DNA from: Loripinus fragilis
Taxonomy: Eukaryota > Mollusca > Bivalvia > Lucinida > Lucinidae
DNA: 64,000 nt
Assembly (NCBI GenBank): GCA_964019695.1
Contig: OZ026525.1
Coordinates: 66,806,253 to 66,870,252 of the forward strand
Direction of reading: 5' to 3'
The translations under genes were made by a program, and so were the position numbers. The notes below the pieces were generated by a model, which saw only the letters and a program-made list of their open reading frames with translations, had not been told where the DNA came from and searched no databases. Numbering within the stretch: the stretch's first letter is position 1; each line of letters starts with the position of its first letter. Positions 22,921 to 33,830 of the stretch are shown here, one piece after another.

Positions 22921-23618
22921 ATAACTGAATAAAAAAGATTTTCGCAGGACGAGGCTCATCCGAGCTCATTGAAATTTTGATTTGATTGGGCTCACCGTGT
23001 CATACGTATGGGCAATTAGCGCATGTGCGTTCTCGACTGACTTTCTTAAGCTGCTTGATAGGCCATCATAACTGTGCAGTTAAAACGAGTTAACTTTTTT
23101 TTCTAACTCAATATTTGCTACCATTCAACAGTCCAACACCACCCATCAGCGTGACACCTTCCAACAATCTAGCTCCTTCCAGCCCCCTAGTTCCTTCCAA
23201 CAGCGTAGTATCTTCCTAGTCTGAAGTTTCAATGCTTGCTAGAGTGTTATTTTTCTTGGTTTATCATTTCTCGCAAAACCATCGTGCGACAGTCGCACGA
23301 CCTTTGCGCGACGGTCACACGACAGTCGCGCGACGTTCGTGAGAACGTCGTGAGGCGGTCGATGCTAATAAATGTTCACAATTTCATCGGGCGAATATCG
23401 TGCGACTGTCACACGAATGTCGCGCTAATGTCGTGAAATATTCGCCAATGTTTCGTGCGACAATCGTACGACATTCGTGCGACTGTCTTAATTACCCATT
23501 TGGTGTGACCGCAATGTGATTATGGTTGCAATTTCGTATTTCTGTCGCCAAAACGTGTCTCAAATTAGTCCCGAAATAGTCGCAAATTGCTCGCATCCCA
23601 GTGAGATACTAGCTAAAG

Positions 23619-24814
23619 TAACGTTACATGAAATGATTGCCTTAACAACGTCGCGTATACCTTTGTCAAAATCTTAGCGTTTATACGCCAGAAAAGCAAT
23701 TTTATATTAATTTTAGTGTTATATGATAAATCAGTATAGAATGTATTAAACTTGTTGAGAAAAAATTATAAAATGCTCGGCAAACCTCGCATTTTATTTA
23801 CTTTTACCAACTCATATAATAAGTTAAATAGAAGATGAACACTCATTTTATTCAAACGTTTCTTTGTATAACATAATGATCCATCTTAGATTATATAGAT
23901 ACCAATGGATTTATAGTCCATATTTGAGTTTATGGCATTTAGATTTTGGACAACTGTTAGGATTATTGAAAGAGAGATATCATGATATAGACTTGTTTGC
24001 GTGTTTATTTGTTCTAAACGATTATGACAAGTTCTGTGCCCAGTGGCAAATGATCAATGGAAAGAGAAACCCCAGGAAGCCCATAAATCATAAACTGTCA
24101 ATTATCGATATGAGATGTCAGCTTCATAGAATCAACCAGAACATGCAAAAACTCCCGAAGCTAGACACAGATCAGAAGTAAATACAGGCACTTTCACTGC
24201 TTGACAGTTGTTCGAATCCGATTCGTTGTATTTATTCAACTAAATTAAACGATCGCGGTGATTAATTCCCCTTATTGCAAGTAACATATCTGCCATTGAT
24301 TGGGATTGTCCCTTTAAAATTATTCTTAATTGTACATGTACACTGTAGATTCTTATATGACTAGAATTCAGGGCCTGTAAGATGCCTTTTTGTGAGGCAA
24401 GTTCAAAATGAATAATATCAGTTTTACGTACAAACTTAAATCCACAACAAACAACACGCAAAGCATCCTGTCAAAAAAACAGCTGTATATAACAAACATG
24501 AACCAATATAAAGGAAAAAACGCATCGTATGCAAATGCGATTAAAGAATTGTCAGACCAGAAGAAATACTAAGTGTTTCATGAACATGGAATGCCTCATA
24601 ATTCATACATGTTTAAGCCCAGGAGGGTCATGCCTCAGGCTTAAAGACGGCTCTGTCGTAAAGCTTTAATCTGTTTGTTGTTGCCTGATGTTTGTCGTTT
24701 GCTGGGCCCACAGTAGCTCATCTTGATATTTTCTTTAGCTCTGACTATCTGTTAGTCATGAGCCCTTTTCTTTGTATCATCATAATGTGTTTATTTGATT
24801 TGATTGTTTCTCTG
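23619..24814. other. No gene recognised; one 105-codon open frame
   Basis: The frame at 23864-24181 (+) begins MYNIMIHLRLYRYQWIY and has no recognisable domain. At this base composition several frames of 100 codons are expected by chance in 64 kb, so I do not call it a gene. No repeat structure seen. Confidence 0.4.
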
Positions 24815-25225
24815 TGATGATACATTGCATTAGTTAGGAAGCCACCATACGAGCAAAAAAAAATGTTTTAACAACAACATAATCTAGGGCAAAGATTTAG
24901 CGCTAGTAAAATACATTTAAGCCCCAAGTGGCTTAGGCTGCTGTCTGTTCTAAGGCGGTGTTTCCGTTGTTGTAGATCTATTGTTTAATGTACTTACCAC
25001 TGTTTGTGGGAGTTCTAAGTTTGTATTTGTTTGGTTTGCATTACTTTGTGTTGATAATAGTTTTGCAATCATCTTGAAGAGGAAGAGTAAGCTGGTTGCT
25101 TTGCTATTATTGTATTACAGATGTATTGCTACTATAAATATTCTTGGGCTCTTCGTCAAGGTGACATGGGTTGGTCTGCAGTATGCGATTGTGGTATTTC
25201 CTGATCATACTCAATTACTGTTTGT
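24815..25225 (+). mobile_element. SINE-like repeat, family F1
   Basis: Landmarks in order: tttctctgtgatgat, taagcccc.agtggcttaggc, tgtctgttctaaggcggtg, gttgttg, ctgtttgtgggag, agttttgcaatcatcttgaa, gctggttgctttgct, gattgtggtatttcctgatc, atactca. Other copies lie at 25437, 45453, 49455, 52790, 56178, 56428 and 57925. There are no terminal inverted repeats and copies vary in 5' extent, so a retroposed SINE is the best reading. No clear tRNA A/B boxes were seen. The 82-codon frame inside is incidental. Confidence 0.65.
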
Positions 25226-25436
25226 GTAAATAAATCATAAATAACTGATTTCTCCTTCTTGTTTTTAAAGGCTGTTAGTTACAATATATGGTTGTTTGTT
25301 ACCATAGTAACCATATTCTATAAATAGGTAAGGGATTTTTACTTGAGATCTATGGTTGGCTGGTAACAAGACATGCAAATTACATCAATCTAATCCCTAA
25401 CTTTATCATTTGTATTGTATACAGTCATGTCGTTAA

Positions 25437-25672
25437 TGGACACAAAGTAATGCATAACAAAAAAGACAAACTCCAACAAACAGTTGGAAGTGCATTAAAC
25501 AATAGATCAACAACAACAGAACCACCGCCTTAGAACGGACAGCAGCCTAAGCCACCTACATTTTACTGGCGCCATATCTCCAGCCTAGAGTCTGTTTTTG
25601 TTAAAACACAAACTTGTTTAGCTCGCATGGAGGCTTTCTAACTAATGCATCATCACAGAGAAACAAAGGTAA
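25437..25672 (-). mobile_element. SINE-like repeat F1, 3'-truncated, inverted to 24815-25225
   Basis: The minus strand reads the 5' half of F1 (tttctctgtgatgatgcatt, tagaaagcctccatgcgagc, ttaggctgctgtccgttcta). It forms an inverted pair with the copy just upstream, about 210 bp apart. Confidence 0.65.
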
Positions 25673-25848
25673 TAACAGTTCACACTCCGTAATTACGTAC
25701 ATGCCTTCAACTTTGAGTATCAAATTCATTCAGACATTGTTTCCATTGAAATGCATGTAAATGAAACTGTGTAAGACTTTGTTGAATGCAAGAATCCGTA
25801 TGAACACTCCACAACAAAATGTCTCATATTTCACATTGTTAATTTACT

Positions 25849-26247
25849 TACTGGATATATAATAGCTACAAACCCTGATCCTATAAAATATCCCTGTGGA
25901 TTATGTGCTAAGCCTGTTCGCTTAAACCAACATGGACTTCGCTGCGATGACTGTAATATTATTTGATCACATCGCACATGCCTTTCAATGAGCAAAGACG
26001 AATACCTGTGATTATCTGACTCAGATGAGTCATGATACTGCAGCAAGCTTATTATAATAACTACTTTTTCAGTGAGTAGTGTCTCATCAGATACATCCTG
26101 TGCGGGACTGGACAATCTCCAGCGCTTATCTCCGGTGCAGTCACCCGGTTTTGACATCCAAGCAGAGAATATAAAGTCTTCTACGAGTTCTGAATGTGAA
26201 GAACCCTGTGATATTTTCAAGGAGCTTCTTGACAATAGAAAAGGTAA
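25849..26247 (+). pseudogene. Broken PHD-finger-like frame of retroelement type
   Basis: One reading frame stays in register from about 25849 to past 26240, interrupted only by three TGA codons (25957, 26008 and 26029). It reads YPCGLCAKPVRLNQHGLRCD, then DC, then SHRTCLSM and SDSDES: a C-x2-C, C-x2-C, H-x2-C zinc-finger layout like the PHD-type finger found in ORF1 or the N-terminus of some invertebrate non-LTR elements. Two stops fall where a conserved tryptophan is expected (TGG to TGA) and one where arginine would fit (CGA to TGA). The last CxxC has lost its final cysteine. A serine-rich linker follows (SSVSSDTSCAGLDNLQRLSP). It could instead be a decayed host PHD gene. No endonuclease or RT is attached. 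Confidence 0.55.
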
Positions 26248-26705
26248 CTTTGAAAGGCTATTTTGTGTCATCTTAATGTTAACAGTCCAAGGCACAAATT
26301 CAATGACTTAAAAAACCTGTCTCACTCTAAAAACTATGTGATATTCTGATAATCAGTTAGACAAAACTTGATGACACCTTCAATCGCTAAGCATCCATGA
26401 TTAATTGTAGTAATGCATGCCAAAGTAATTGTTTTTCACTAGACAATATTTACATTTTCGAAGCAATCCTTTAATGAATCTTTAGATTTTTGCAACCGCT
26501 TATAGCCTCATGAATTACACACAGTTGATTGACAGCTGCCAAGCTCACTTGCCCGCACAATTCGCTTCGAACATCGAATTCATTCGCCAGTTATGATTGG
26601 CGGCAAACCTAAGTCGCACGTGCAAAACAAGCTTCTTGTTTGCTCCATTGGCTGTCCGTGTTCACACTGGCTGTTCCGCTTTTCCGTTTTACACTCCGAC
26701 TAAAC
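26248..26705. other. Unique sequence, nothing recognised
   Basis: AT-rich. No repeat partner or open frame of interest. Confidence 0.5.
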
Positions 26706-26720
26706 CGTTAATACGATTAT

Positions 26721-26865
26721 TTTTTTGTTTGTTTGATTTGATGCTTTACGCCCCATCAACAATCTTTCAGTTAAACAGGGACGGGTCTTCCTGGGTTGAA
26801 CCAGTACTAAGCTGGGATAAATGTGTCTTGCTCAAGGACCACAACGCAGTGACGCAGGTGAGGCT
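26721..26865 (-). mobile_element. 5'-truncated SINE with 15-bp target duplication
   Basis: CGTTAATACGATTAT occurs at 26706-26720 and 26866-26880. The insertion reads on the minus strand from cgagcctcacctgcg through gtccttgagcaagacac-like sequence to a tail of aaacaaacaaaa. It is the 3' part of the tRNA-headed SINE at 60338-60535, cut right at its B box. 5' truncation plus long duplications is the mark of LINE-driven retroposition. The 110-codon plus-strand frame across it is incidental. Confidence 0.9.
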
Positions 26866-26956
26866 CGTTAATACGATTATACTTTGTTTAATTATTCCTA
26901 AATTAAAAATATTTTTTTATATATTTTAGTTATCTATCATTAAATGTAAATATAAG

Positions 26957-27078
26957 AAATAAATTCAATTTTTGAAGGTTTGTGGAATCATGAATTCTTC
27001 GGGTCTCTTGCAAAGTAAGTGAAGCCCGCACATGATTCCATGAACCTTCCCAAACTTGAATTCATTTCTTTATTGGTT
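26957..27078. repeat. Imperfect palindrome
   Basis: The left arm with gaaggtttgtggaatcatga and right arm with tgattccatgaaccttccc, plus flanking aaataaattcaa / ttgaattcatttc, give arms of about 50 bp with several mismatches. Likely a foldback-type element. Confidence 0.7.
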
Positions 27079-27776
27079 CCTTTTGCTCGAAATATGTAAA
27101 ACGGCACAATACATAATCAGTTGACATTACAAGACTATTTGGCATTGAACATTTTGCTAAATCTTTTATCCGATTTTTCATTTCGATGAAATGGCCATTG
27201 ACTGTACTCTCGCAAAACGAGTAAGCTGCGAGATATATACATCATAGGAAGGGGAGGTAGGCCATATCCACAAAGAAATGGAAACTTAGCTATTCTTAAA
27301 TGAAAATCATCTCGTTTTCGGTAAATGGTTGATGAAACTAAGCCATTTGTAATGGACAAGTTCAATAAATAATCTGGAATGGATCCTTCAGACATAGAAA
27401 GAACCTTCAATATTAGAGAGCAGCAGACTCGGTTTTAATGAGTCTGTTCAGAAGAATACCAAGTCCACAAAGCGGGTGCTTTTATTAATTGCTAGATTTT
27501 TGCGACCGTCTAAAACTTTATGAACAGTTTTTCGTAATATGACAGTAAACGTACAAACACTAAAAAGACTCTTAAGATACAATGGACATCGAACACATTT
27601 TAATAGTGTAATAACCCGCTCAAATAAATGAATAATAATAGTTTGTCGCTTTAGTTATATGTTATAGACTGGAGAAAAGGTTTTAAGATAGTCCATTTTC
27701 CAACCCAAAGTATGTAAAATGGTATCCAGGTAGCATAAAAGCTAGAAAAGGGGAATGTTTCTATGAAGTCGATGTA
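27079..27776. other. Unique sequence, nothing recognised
   Basis: A 91-codon minus-strand frame at 27135-27410 has no recognisable domain. Confidence 0.45.
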
Positions 27777-28016
27777 TGAGCCATGACATGTGATTACCAA
27801 CAATGTGGCAGTTTGACAAGTGTAGACTCAGACGAGCCTGTCCAGCCTTCTGTAAAGCTTAGAAACTCCAAAATGATGTTCAGTCAGTAGCTTAACACTC
27901 ATAGAATATTCAAGCGACTAGCAAAGGCTCTAATCAGACTGCGCGGATGCGCAGGCTGATCTGAGGCTTTGCTGGTCGCACATATCATATTGTTGGAAAT
28001 CTCATGTCGTGGCTCA
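27777..28016 (+). mobile_element. Palindromic MITE, TGAGCC family, copy 1 (240 bp)
   Basis: Ends TGAGCC and GGCTCA with about 35-bp terminal inverted repeats (dispersed word ccaacaat.tg), flanked by TA. The centre is a strong stem at 27914-27979 (gcgactagcaaaggctc / gctttgctggtcgc) holding taatcagactgcgc and gcgcaggctgatct. Copies at 39089-39327 and 54039-54277 are 239 bp. No coding capacity. Confidence 0.85.
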
Positions 28017-28018
28017 TA

Positions 28019-28957
28019 TTTGGTGGAAACTTTTTAAATAGTGTCAGTTATACGTATATCCCTCAAGTTAAGTAGACATTCGTTCGCCCAGAATATTAAG
28101 ACAAAATTGTCAATGGTATAGACTATTAAGGCGCACATGATTAGGTTATTAATACTAATTCAATCACTCATTGGTGACACTGCAATTGACTCTGCAGACG
28201 ACAAGATGCAGGGAACAATTCTATTCATCAACTCTCCAGACGTTTCTGATATCTACATTAATTCATTGCCTACTAGCGGCGAATTTCGTCGTCTGCTGAC
28301 AAATTTTGCAATCAATTTATTTCTTATATTTTACATCTGCATTCAAGCTGTTTGACACTGATGATATTCCTTAAAGAATACCTTACCTTTGTAAAAAACA
28401 ACAAGTAATGGTGAAAATATCTGCAGATGACAAAATATCATCAAATATTACCAAGCATGCAAAGAATTAACATCCAACTAAGCCTAATTTGAGGTACCTA
28501 CTCCAGCCTATTAAGTTACAGAGATACGCCTAAAAAAGAATTCGATGCAGAAAATGAAAGAGGTCTGATTCTACGGAATTCCACGGAATTGGCCGAGTCA
28601 GTTTTAATGGCACCACGATGAAGAAAAAATAGAGCAAGAGCAATCAAAGTCACTTACACACACACTAAGAATGCAAGCTAGATAGAGAGCGACTATCTCT
28701 CTCTTTCTCTGTAACCAAACCACGCACACGAAGAGCTTTAACACAAAACTAGGACCTTAACATTTTAGGACCTACGGTATTTTCCATAAAGAGGAATAAA
28801 ATTAAGTAAGGATGGTTCATATTGTATATTGAGGGGTCAAAGTTTATCATTCCCCCCAAAAAACTTGTATTCTTTCCCTAGACCTATTTTGTCTCAGAAA
28901 ACAGTGCATATCCTGATTTCATCTGAGTACTCATTATTTGCCAAGGTACTCGTTTAA
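28019..28957. other. Unique sequence, nothing recognised
   Basis: A 72-codon frame at 28137 has no recognisable domain. Short CT and CA runs occur near 28655-28710. Confidence 0.5.
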
Positions 28958-28958
28958 A

Positions 28959-29217
28959 GGTTTCTGGTCCTCAAAGGGTTACCATGGTCTATGAAAGTGT
29001 TTGGTCCACAAAGGGTTAACATGATCTTTAAAGGTTATTGGTACACAAAGGGTTAACATGATCTATAAAGGTGTTTGGTCCACAAAGGGTTAACATGATC
29101 TATTAATGTTATTGGTCCACAAAGGGTTAACATGATCTATAAAGATTATTGGTCCATAAAGGGCTAACATGATCTATAAATGTGCTTGGTCTACAAAGGG
29201 TTAACATGATATATCAA
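28959..29217. repeat. Minisatellite, 7 units of 37 bp
   Basis: Unit core ggtccacaaagggttaacat followed by gatctataaagg. Seven imperfect copies, most variation falling next to the GGT. Confidence 0.9.
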
Positions 29218-29403
29218 TGTAGCAGCTTATATTGGTGTAACTTCTACTGATTTAAGCATATTTGACTTGGAAACATACATTTTGATAATGGATCTGATAG
29301 CTTGACTTGTGATATTAGAGAACTACAACCAAAATCGCTAGATTATTGTATGTACACTTCAGTGATACCATGTACATATACAGTTCGAATGTGTTTGTTT
29401 TAG

Positions 29404-29512
29404 TTCTTCTTCTTCTTCTTTATCTTCTACTTTCCTTCTTCTTCTTTTCTATCTATCTTTATATCTCTCTGTTTTTCAGTCTGTCTGTCTCTGTCTGTCT
29501 CTCTCTCTCTCT
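29404..29512. repeat. CT-rich low-complexity tract
   Basis: Runs of ttcttcttctt grade into ctgtctgtctctctctct. The open frame across it is a by-product. Confidence 0.85.
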
Positions 29513-29959
29513 ATTGCATCAGGTCAAAATGATCGTTGTCTTTTAGTGCTTCCTTAGGACGTCACATATAGATCGTACGTCCAGAAAGGTCGTCTTAGAT
29601 TATTGCCATTGCTGTCAGTAACGTTTTCAATGCATAGTAAAGAGCTGACCTACACTTATTTCCAATAATTTAATTGTAAATGTAATCTTGTCCTCGGAAA
29701 TGGACTAGAACAGCTCAAGGAAATCCTGTTTTGTCCTCTTGTCACAGCTAGAAAATTATCTTATTCAAGAAGTATAAAGTCCTTGAGACCATCTCATATA
29801 TTTTGTGCAAATATTAGTTCAATGTATTACCAGTAAAGGTTAAAAGCACGGACCATAACTGACCTATCACACAAAGAGAGAGAGACGAAAAACGGATTTA
29901 TCACATGACGTCATTGATTTTCAATCGATGAATTGGTAATGTAATATAAGCATATATCA

Positions 29960-30240
29960 TGAACGCGAGGGTGGGATAGACAAGTCCGCCCCGAGGATCA
30001 CCATTTTGGCATCACAAGCCTTTTTCTTGCTCCGCAATAAATTCTGAAAACTTATATTTTCATAAGTTTCTGCGAGATAACTTGATGAAGTCACCTTACA
30101 ATAATAATGACGACTTCCAGCGTACCGCTCAACGCTCAAGCTCACCTTAGCAATGGTCTCAAGGTGAACTTTTGTGATCCTCTGATATCCGTCGGCCGTC
30201 GTCCGTCAGTCAATTAACAATTTGATTTAAACACCATCTC
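29960..30240. repeat. Dispersed repeat fragments
   Basis: The stretch gcgagggtgggatag ... gtgaagtcac ... aatgacg (29965-30120) is a diverged relative of 52245-52440. The adjoining tcaaggtgaacttttgtgat with tccgtcg words (30160-30210) resembles a repeat common in bivalve sequence, from memory of the type rather than a search. Confidence 0.45.
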
Positions 30241-30244
30241 CTTA

Positions 30245-30457
30245 CTGTCCTGCCAGCCAAGAGTGACAGTAAATTCATGTTTCGTTTACAAAGTTATCAG
30301 TGACTTATTATCGGTAGATCACTTGTGTTTTAATCCTATTCGCAGGATAGGATTAATACACAAGTGATCTATTGATTCGCATTAGCTCAATTGGATGTTT
30401 CACTTAACAATTGTAAACAAAACATTACTTTACTGTCACTTTTGGTTGGCACGACAG
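30245..30457. mobile_element. TA-flanked palindromic MITE (213 bp)
   Basis: CTGTCCTGCCAGCC at the left and GGTTGGCACGACAG at the right are inverted relatives that continue through agtgacagtaaa and tgtttcgtttaca for about 45 bp, with TA on both sides (30243-30244, 30458-30459). A central stem at 30315-30371 has 26-bp arms (tagatcacttgtgttttaat plus cctatt) with two mismatches. Confidence 0.8.
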
Positions 30458-30687
30458 TAGCAGCGCATGGGTAAATATGGTAGACCACTGTGCTGAAGTT
30501 TTGTTTTCACTTTCTACTTATCATTCAACTACGTTTACAGTAGCATCGTATTATTCCCCTGTCTAGCCACGCCCAAACTGGGTAATTTATCCGTTAGTTT
30601 TACAAAAATGTACAAGAAACCAGGACATTGCATACACATGTACCACGTGGACAGTAATAGTTGAATAGTACATGTACATGTAGCATA

Positions 30688-30901
30688 CTGTAAATTCGGA
30701 AATTTTTACGAGAATTTAATTTTCGCGAACAGCTTAAAGGACATATTTGCGACGTTACAAATCACGATAAAGGTTTGATCTACCTTTACCAGTAAGCAAC
30801 AGTGTGATTTCGCCATTTCGCGAGGATTTTATTTTCGCGAAACTTCGCATATGTGAAGTTTCGCGAATAATAAATTCTCGCGAAAATTTCCGAACTTACA
30901 G
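30688..30901. mobile_element. TA-flanked MITE, CTGTAAATTCGG type (214 bp)
   Basis: Terminal repeats ctgtaaattcggaaatttt and their complement with TA at 30686-30687 and 30902-30903. Both arms are rich in ttttcgcgaa and tcgcgag words. The open frame at 30804-31130 only overlaps it and is not a gene. Confidence 0.8.
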
Positions 30902-31179
30902 TAATTTATTCGAAAGAAGTGGGAGGAGTTGTTGGCGTGTACATGTTCTTCCTGTTTTATTCTGTTCGATTGCCACATGTTGTCGTTTCCTTGCTTTAAT
31001 TAAGGACATGGCTAAAAGACATGTCTGTATTCATCAGTTAAACCAGAGACAGTTCCGTCTCTATCGGAAGACAGTAGTTGAATTGGAATCGCAGTCCATG
31101 AGCTGCAAGATAAAACACATAGACTCTTAGCAGTTGCGCTATCTGAAAACTAATTGCAAGGTTGGGTTGTCGAAACCAG

Positions 31180-33830
31180 GGGCGGTTTTAACCAACGGTT
31201 TTAACCGGTTATAACCGCCTTAGTCAATACTCCAGAAGTAGTCAATACTGGTCGATTGGTAGTCAATTGAAAAACTGAGTGGTAGATTGAGATTTTGATG
31301 GTCATTTGTAAAATGGGTATGTCTTTTTGTTTTCACTTAAGTGAAATTCATTAAAATGTTATAGCTGATCGGAGTGCTAAAACTGTTGTCCCTGCCAAAG
31401 GGTCAAATGTAGCATTTAAAGTGTGAAAACTGTATAAAAGAAAATGTGCCCCCCCCCCTACCGTTTATGTGTGTTGGTTACTCTTTGCCTGTAAGTATCA
31501 TCTGCTGATAACCCTTACAAACAGTTTGGACCCAGATCAAGACTGAAAAATGTTTGACCTGTTGTTTGACACTATGATATGCGATTCTTTATTTAAGAAT
31601 TCTTTGAAACAGTTGACTTTGGAAAACAATCAGCAGACATCAAAATTGCAACCAACATGACCCAGCATGCAAAGAGTGTATCTCTGAAGTGTGTCTAAAA
31701 AAGGTGTGAAACTGCTATTAAAGCAAATGGTCCTTTATCATAGTAACATATTAAATTAGGTGTTAGTCCTAATCTTTTAAATGTGTTAAATTAACCATAG
31801 TCCTGATGAGCACATGTATGCCTTCTGTTGCTTCAGAATACGAGGGCTGTTCAAATATGAATGCAAGTAGCTTCATAACTTTCGTCACGTATATGCTACG
31901 ACAAAATGTCATACCTTTCTGGAAAGAACTGTTTCTCGCCTTTCAAATGGCACCAAACATAAAGAAACACACACTATTTTTCTCAAGTTACAGACCCTTA
32001 TATAAAGGCCGCTCTAGTATACTGAAGTTTTTCTGAATCAAATTGCAACACACGTTTTGGTACTTGTGCGGATATAGTGTCATATCTTTGTTAATTTGAG
32101 ACAAAATGACACCAAATTTTAGCTGCAAGTCTAAGTAACAATCCCAAAGTTGCTTGTAGGAAAAACTTTATATAATCCTGTTTCTATCTCAAGTAAACAG
32201 GTACGTTTGTGACGTCATTAATTTTATGATCAACGTCATTTTGAGTTATCTGCTGTTGATGTAATAATGAACATCGCTGTGTCTTTTTCTTTGCATTTTG
32301 CTGAAAACATGTTAAATATGTCATAAGGGAGTTTTCAAAACGCACCGTTCTCTATTTACAGAGTTATCATATTTTATATCATTTTTCAAGCATTTTTCTG
32401 TTTCTTAATGACGTGTTTAAATTAATTAAAACAGGGTCAATCTGTCTACTTCTCAAGACCAGGTGAGTAATTTTATTGTAAATAACGTCTATAGAGGTCA
32501 AACTCAAAGTTTACGTCCAAATTTAGAATAAAGTCGCAATATTATGAAAACAAAATTAAGAATAAATTATATAACCCCTTCACTTTAGGCATTTTTGACT
32601 TAATAAAAATGCTTTTCAGCGTTTAAAAAATACCCATTATCCATCAATAATTTGTAGCAACAACTCAGTATGAGCGATCAACATATTGTCTTTGAGTTCA
32701 AACAAGTTTAAATGTTGTTTCGTGCATTTTATTAGTGATAAGTTTAACTGAAAACTGCAAGGTGATGTTTTGTTAACCATTTATTTGCAAACATAATGGG
32801 ACTTAAGTGAAAACGATTCATTGTAATTTAACAAAGGCATGTCGGATTTTCGCAACCTTCACAGAATCATTATATAAGAACATGGTGATACTTCCTTCAA
32901 AATTTCAAGAAATTTCACCTGTTTATCGAAAAATTATACGCTCGTCTATCACTGTTATATGTTCAAAGCAGTAAGTTTGTTAGTATACTAACGTGACCCT
33001 TATTCCAAGGGCTACAACTCGATAAGTATACTGTGTTTGTCTATAGGTCTGGTACCAGTTTAAAGGTGATATACAGTCCTTTATAGAAACGCTTACTATT
33101 TTGACGTAGCATATATGTGAAGAAAGTTATGAAGCCACTTGCATTCATATTTGAACAGCCCTCGTAAGCCACAGTTTTCAATGCTGTCTGTGTATAATTG
33201 TAACTAATGATAAAATGCTATTTGAACTAAACTGGTTGGAAAGTTTTATTTTGAGGTGGTTTACTCACCAGAAAAAGGGTAAACATTATATCAGATGGAT
33301 TGTTGAAACAAATTTTAATTCACAAGAGGAAGAAACAAAATCAACAACCACTGGCTTAACTATGAACTATTTATTTGGGTGATTTTGATTCAGATGCAAG
33401 AACTATTAGCAATATGTTACCTTGCCATGGACACTGGTTAACCAGTATCAGATAATATAAAAGTGTTAGGATGAACACTTTATGTCACAAAATTACCATA
33501 CATAGAATTTAGATCTTTATACCATTTTTGTAGATGGCAAGGGGTATGAGCTATATGATTTTATGACTATATTTACACAGATGCACAAAAACCTGATTTA
33601 GAAGATCAGAAAGCACCCTAAGCTTGCAAAAGCAACTGAACAGCATTGACAATTATGTCTAAAGGACAGAGGCATATATGGGTACATTTGTATGCCTGTG
33701 TTTTGATCAACCCAATCAACCACTTCAATCGACCACCAATCGATCACCAATCGACCAGTAATGACTGGCTAAAACCGGTTTCAACCGCTGAACTGGTCAC
33801 TATGAGTATTGACCGCCTTTATGCCAACCT
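31180..33830. mobile_element. GGTTTTAACC inverted-repeat element, interrupted
   Basis: The left end (ggcggttttaacc, aaccggttataaccgcc, atactggtcgattggtagtc) and right end (aatcgatcaccaatcgacca, taaaaccggtttcaaccg, gagtattgaccgcc) are inverted relatives over about 100 bp with slips. Removing the nested mariner-like element leaves roughly 1.3 kb. No open frame of interest remains. Outer boundaries are approximate. Confidence 0.6.
31841..33164. mobile_element. Mariner-like element, 1324 bp, no transposase frame
   Basis: CGAGGGCTGTTCAAATATGA begins the left terminus and its complement ends the right one. The inverted repeats extend about 70 bp (cttcataactttc, atatatgctacg), with TA at 31839-31840 and 33165-33166. 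TA targets and a CGAGGG-type start fit mariner ends. The length is that of an intact mariner, yet no D,D34D transposase block could be seen in any frame, so it is either fully decayed or non-autonomous with unrelated filler. Confidence 0.8.

Larger units (their letters stand above)
20905..23612. mobile_element. Element X: DNA-transposon-like, GTCGC-rich subterminal regions
   Basis: The right terminus ccagtgagatactag (to 23612) is the inverted relative of the left terminus preserved at 14806-14820 (cccctatctcactgg). The left tip of this copy has lost about 51 bp. CTAAAG occurs on both sides (20899-20904 and 23613-23618), a candidate 6-bp target duplication. Both subterminal regions (20910-21110, 21960-22090, 23270-23600) are dense in short words gtcgca, tcgcga, cgtgcgac and their complements, as seen where a transposase binds many subterminal sites. 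A LINE fragment and a SINE are nested inside. No transposase frame remains, so the superfamily is unassigned. Confidence 0.6.

Noticed and set aside
23864..24181. 105-codon plus-strand frame as a gene
   Set aside because: No domain, no homologue recognised, and several such frames are expected by chance at this composition.
26072..26247. Host exon with acceptor (tttttcag) and donor (aaaag|gtaac)
   Set aside because: The same frame extends upstream through a PHD-like finger with three stops, so the splice-like words are better explained as coincidence in a pseudogene.
25831..26295. 154-codon minus-strand frame
   Set aside because: It is antisense to the PHD-like relic and the longest non-repeat frame only because that relic keeps one register.
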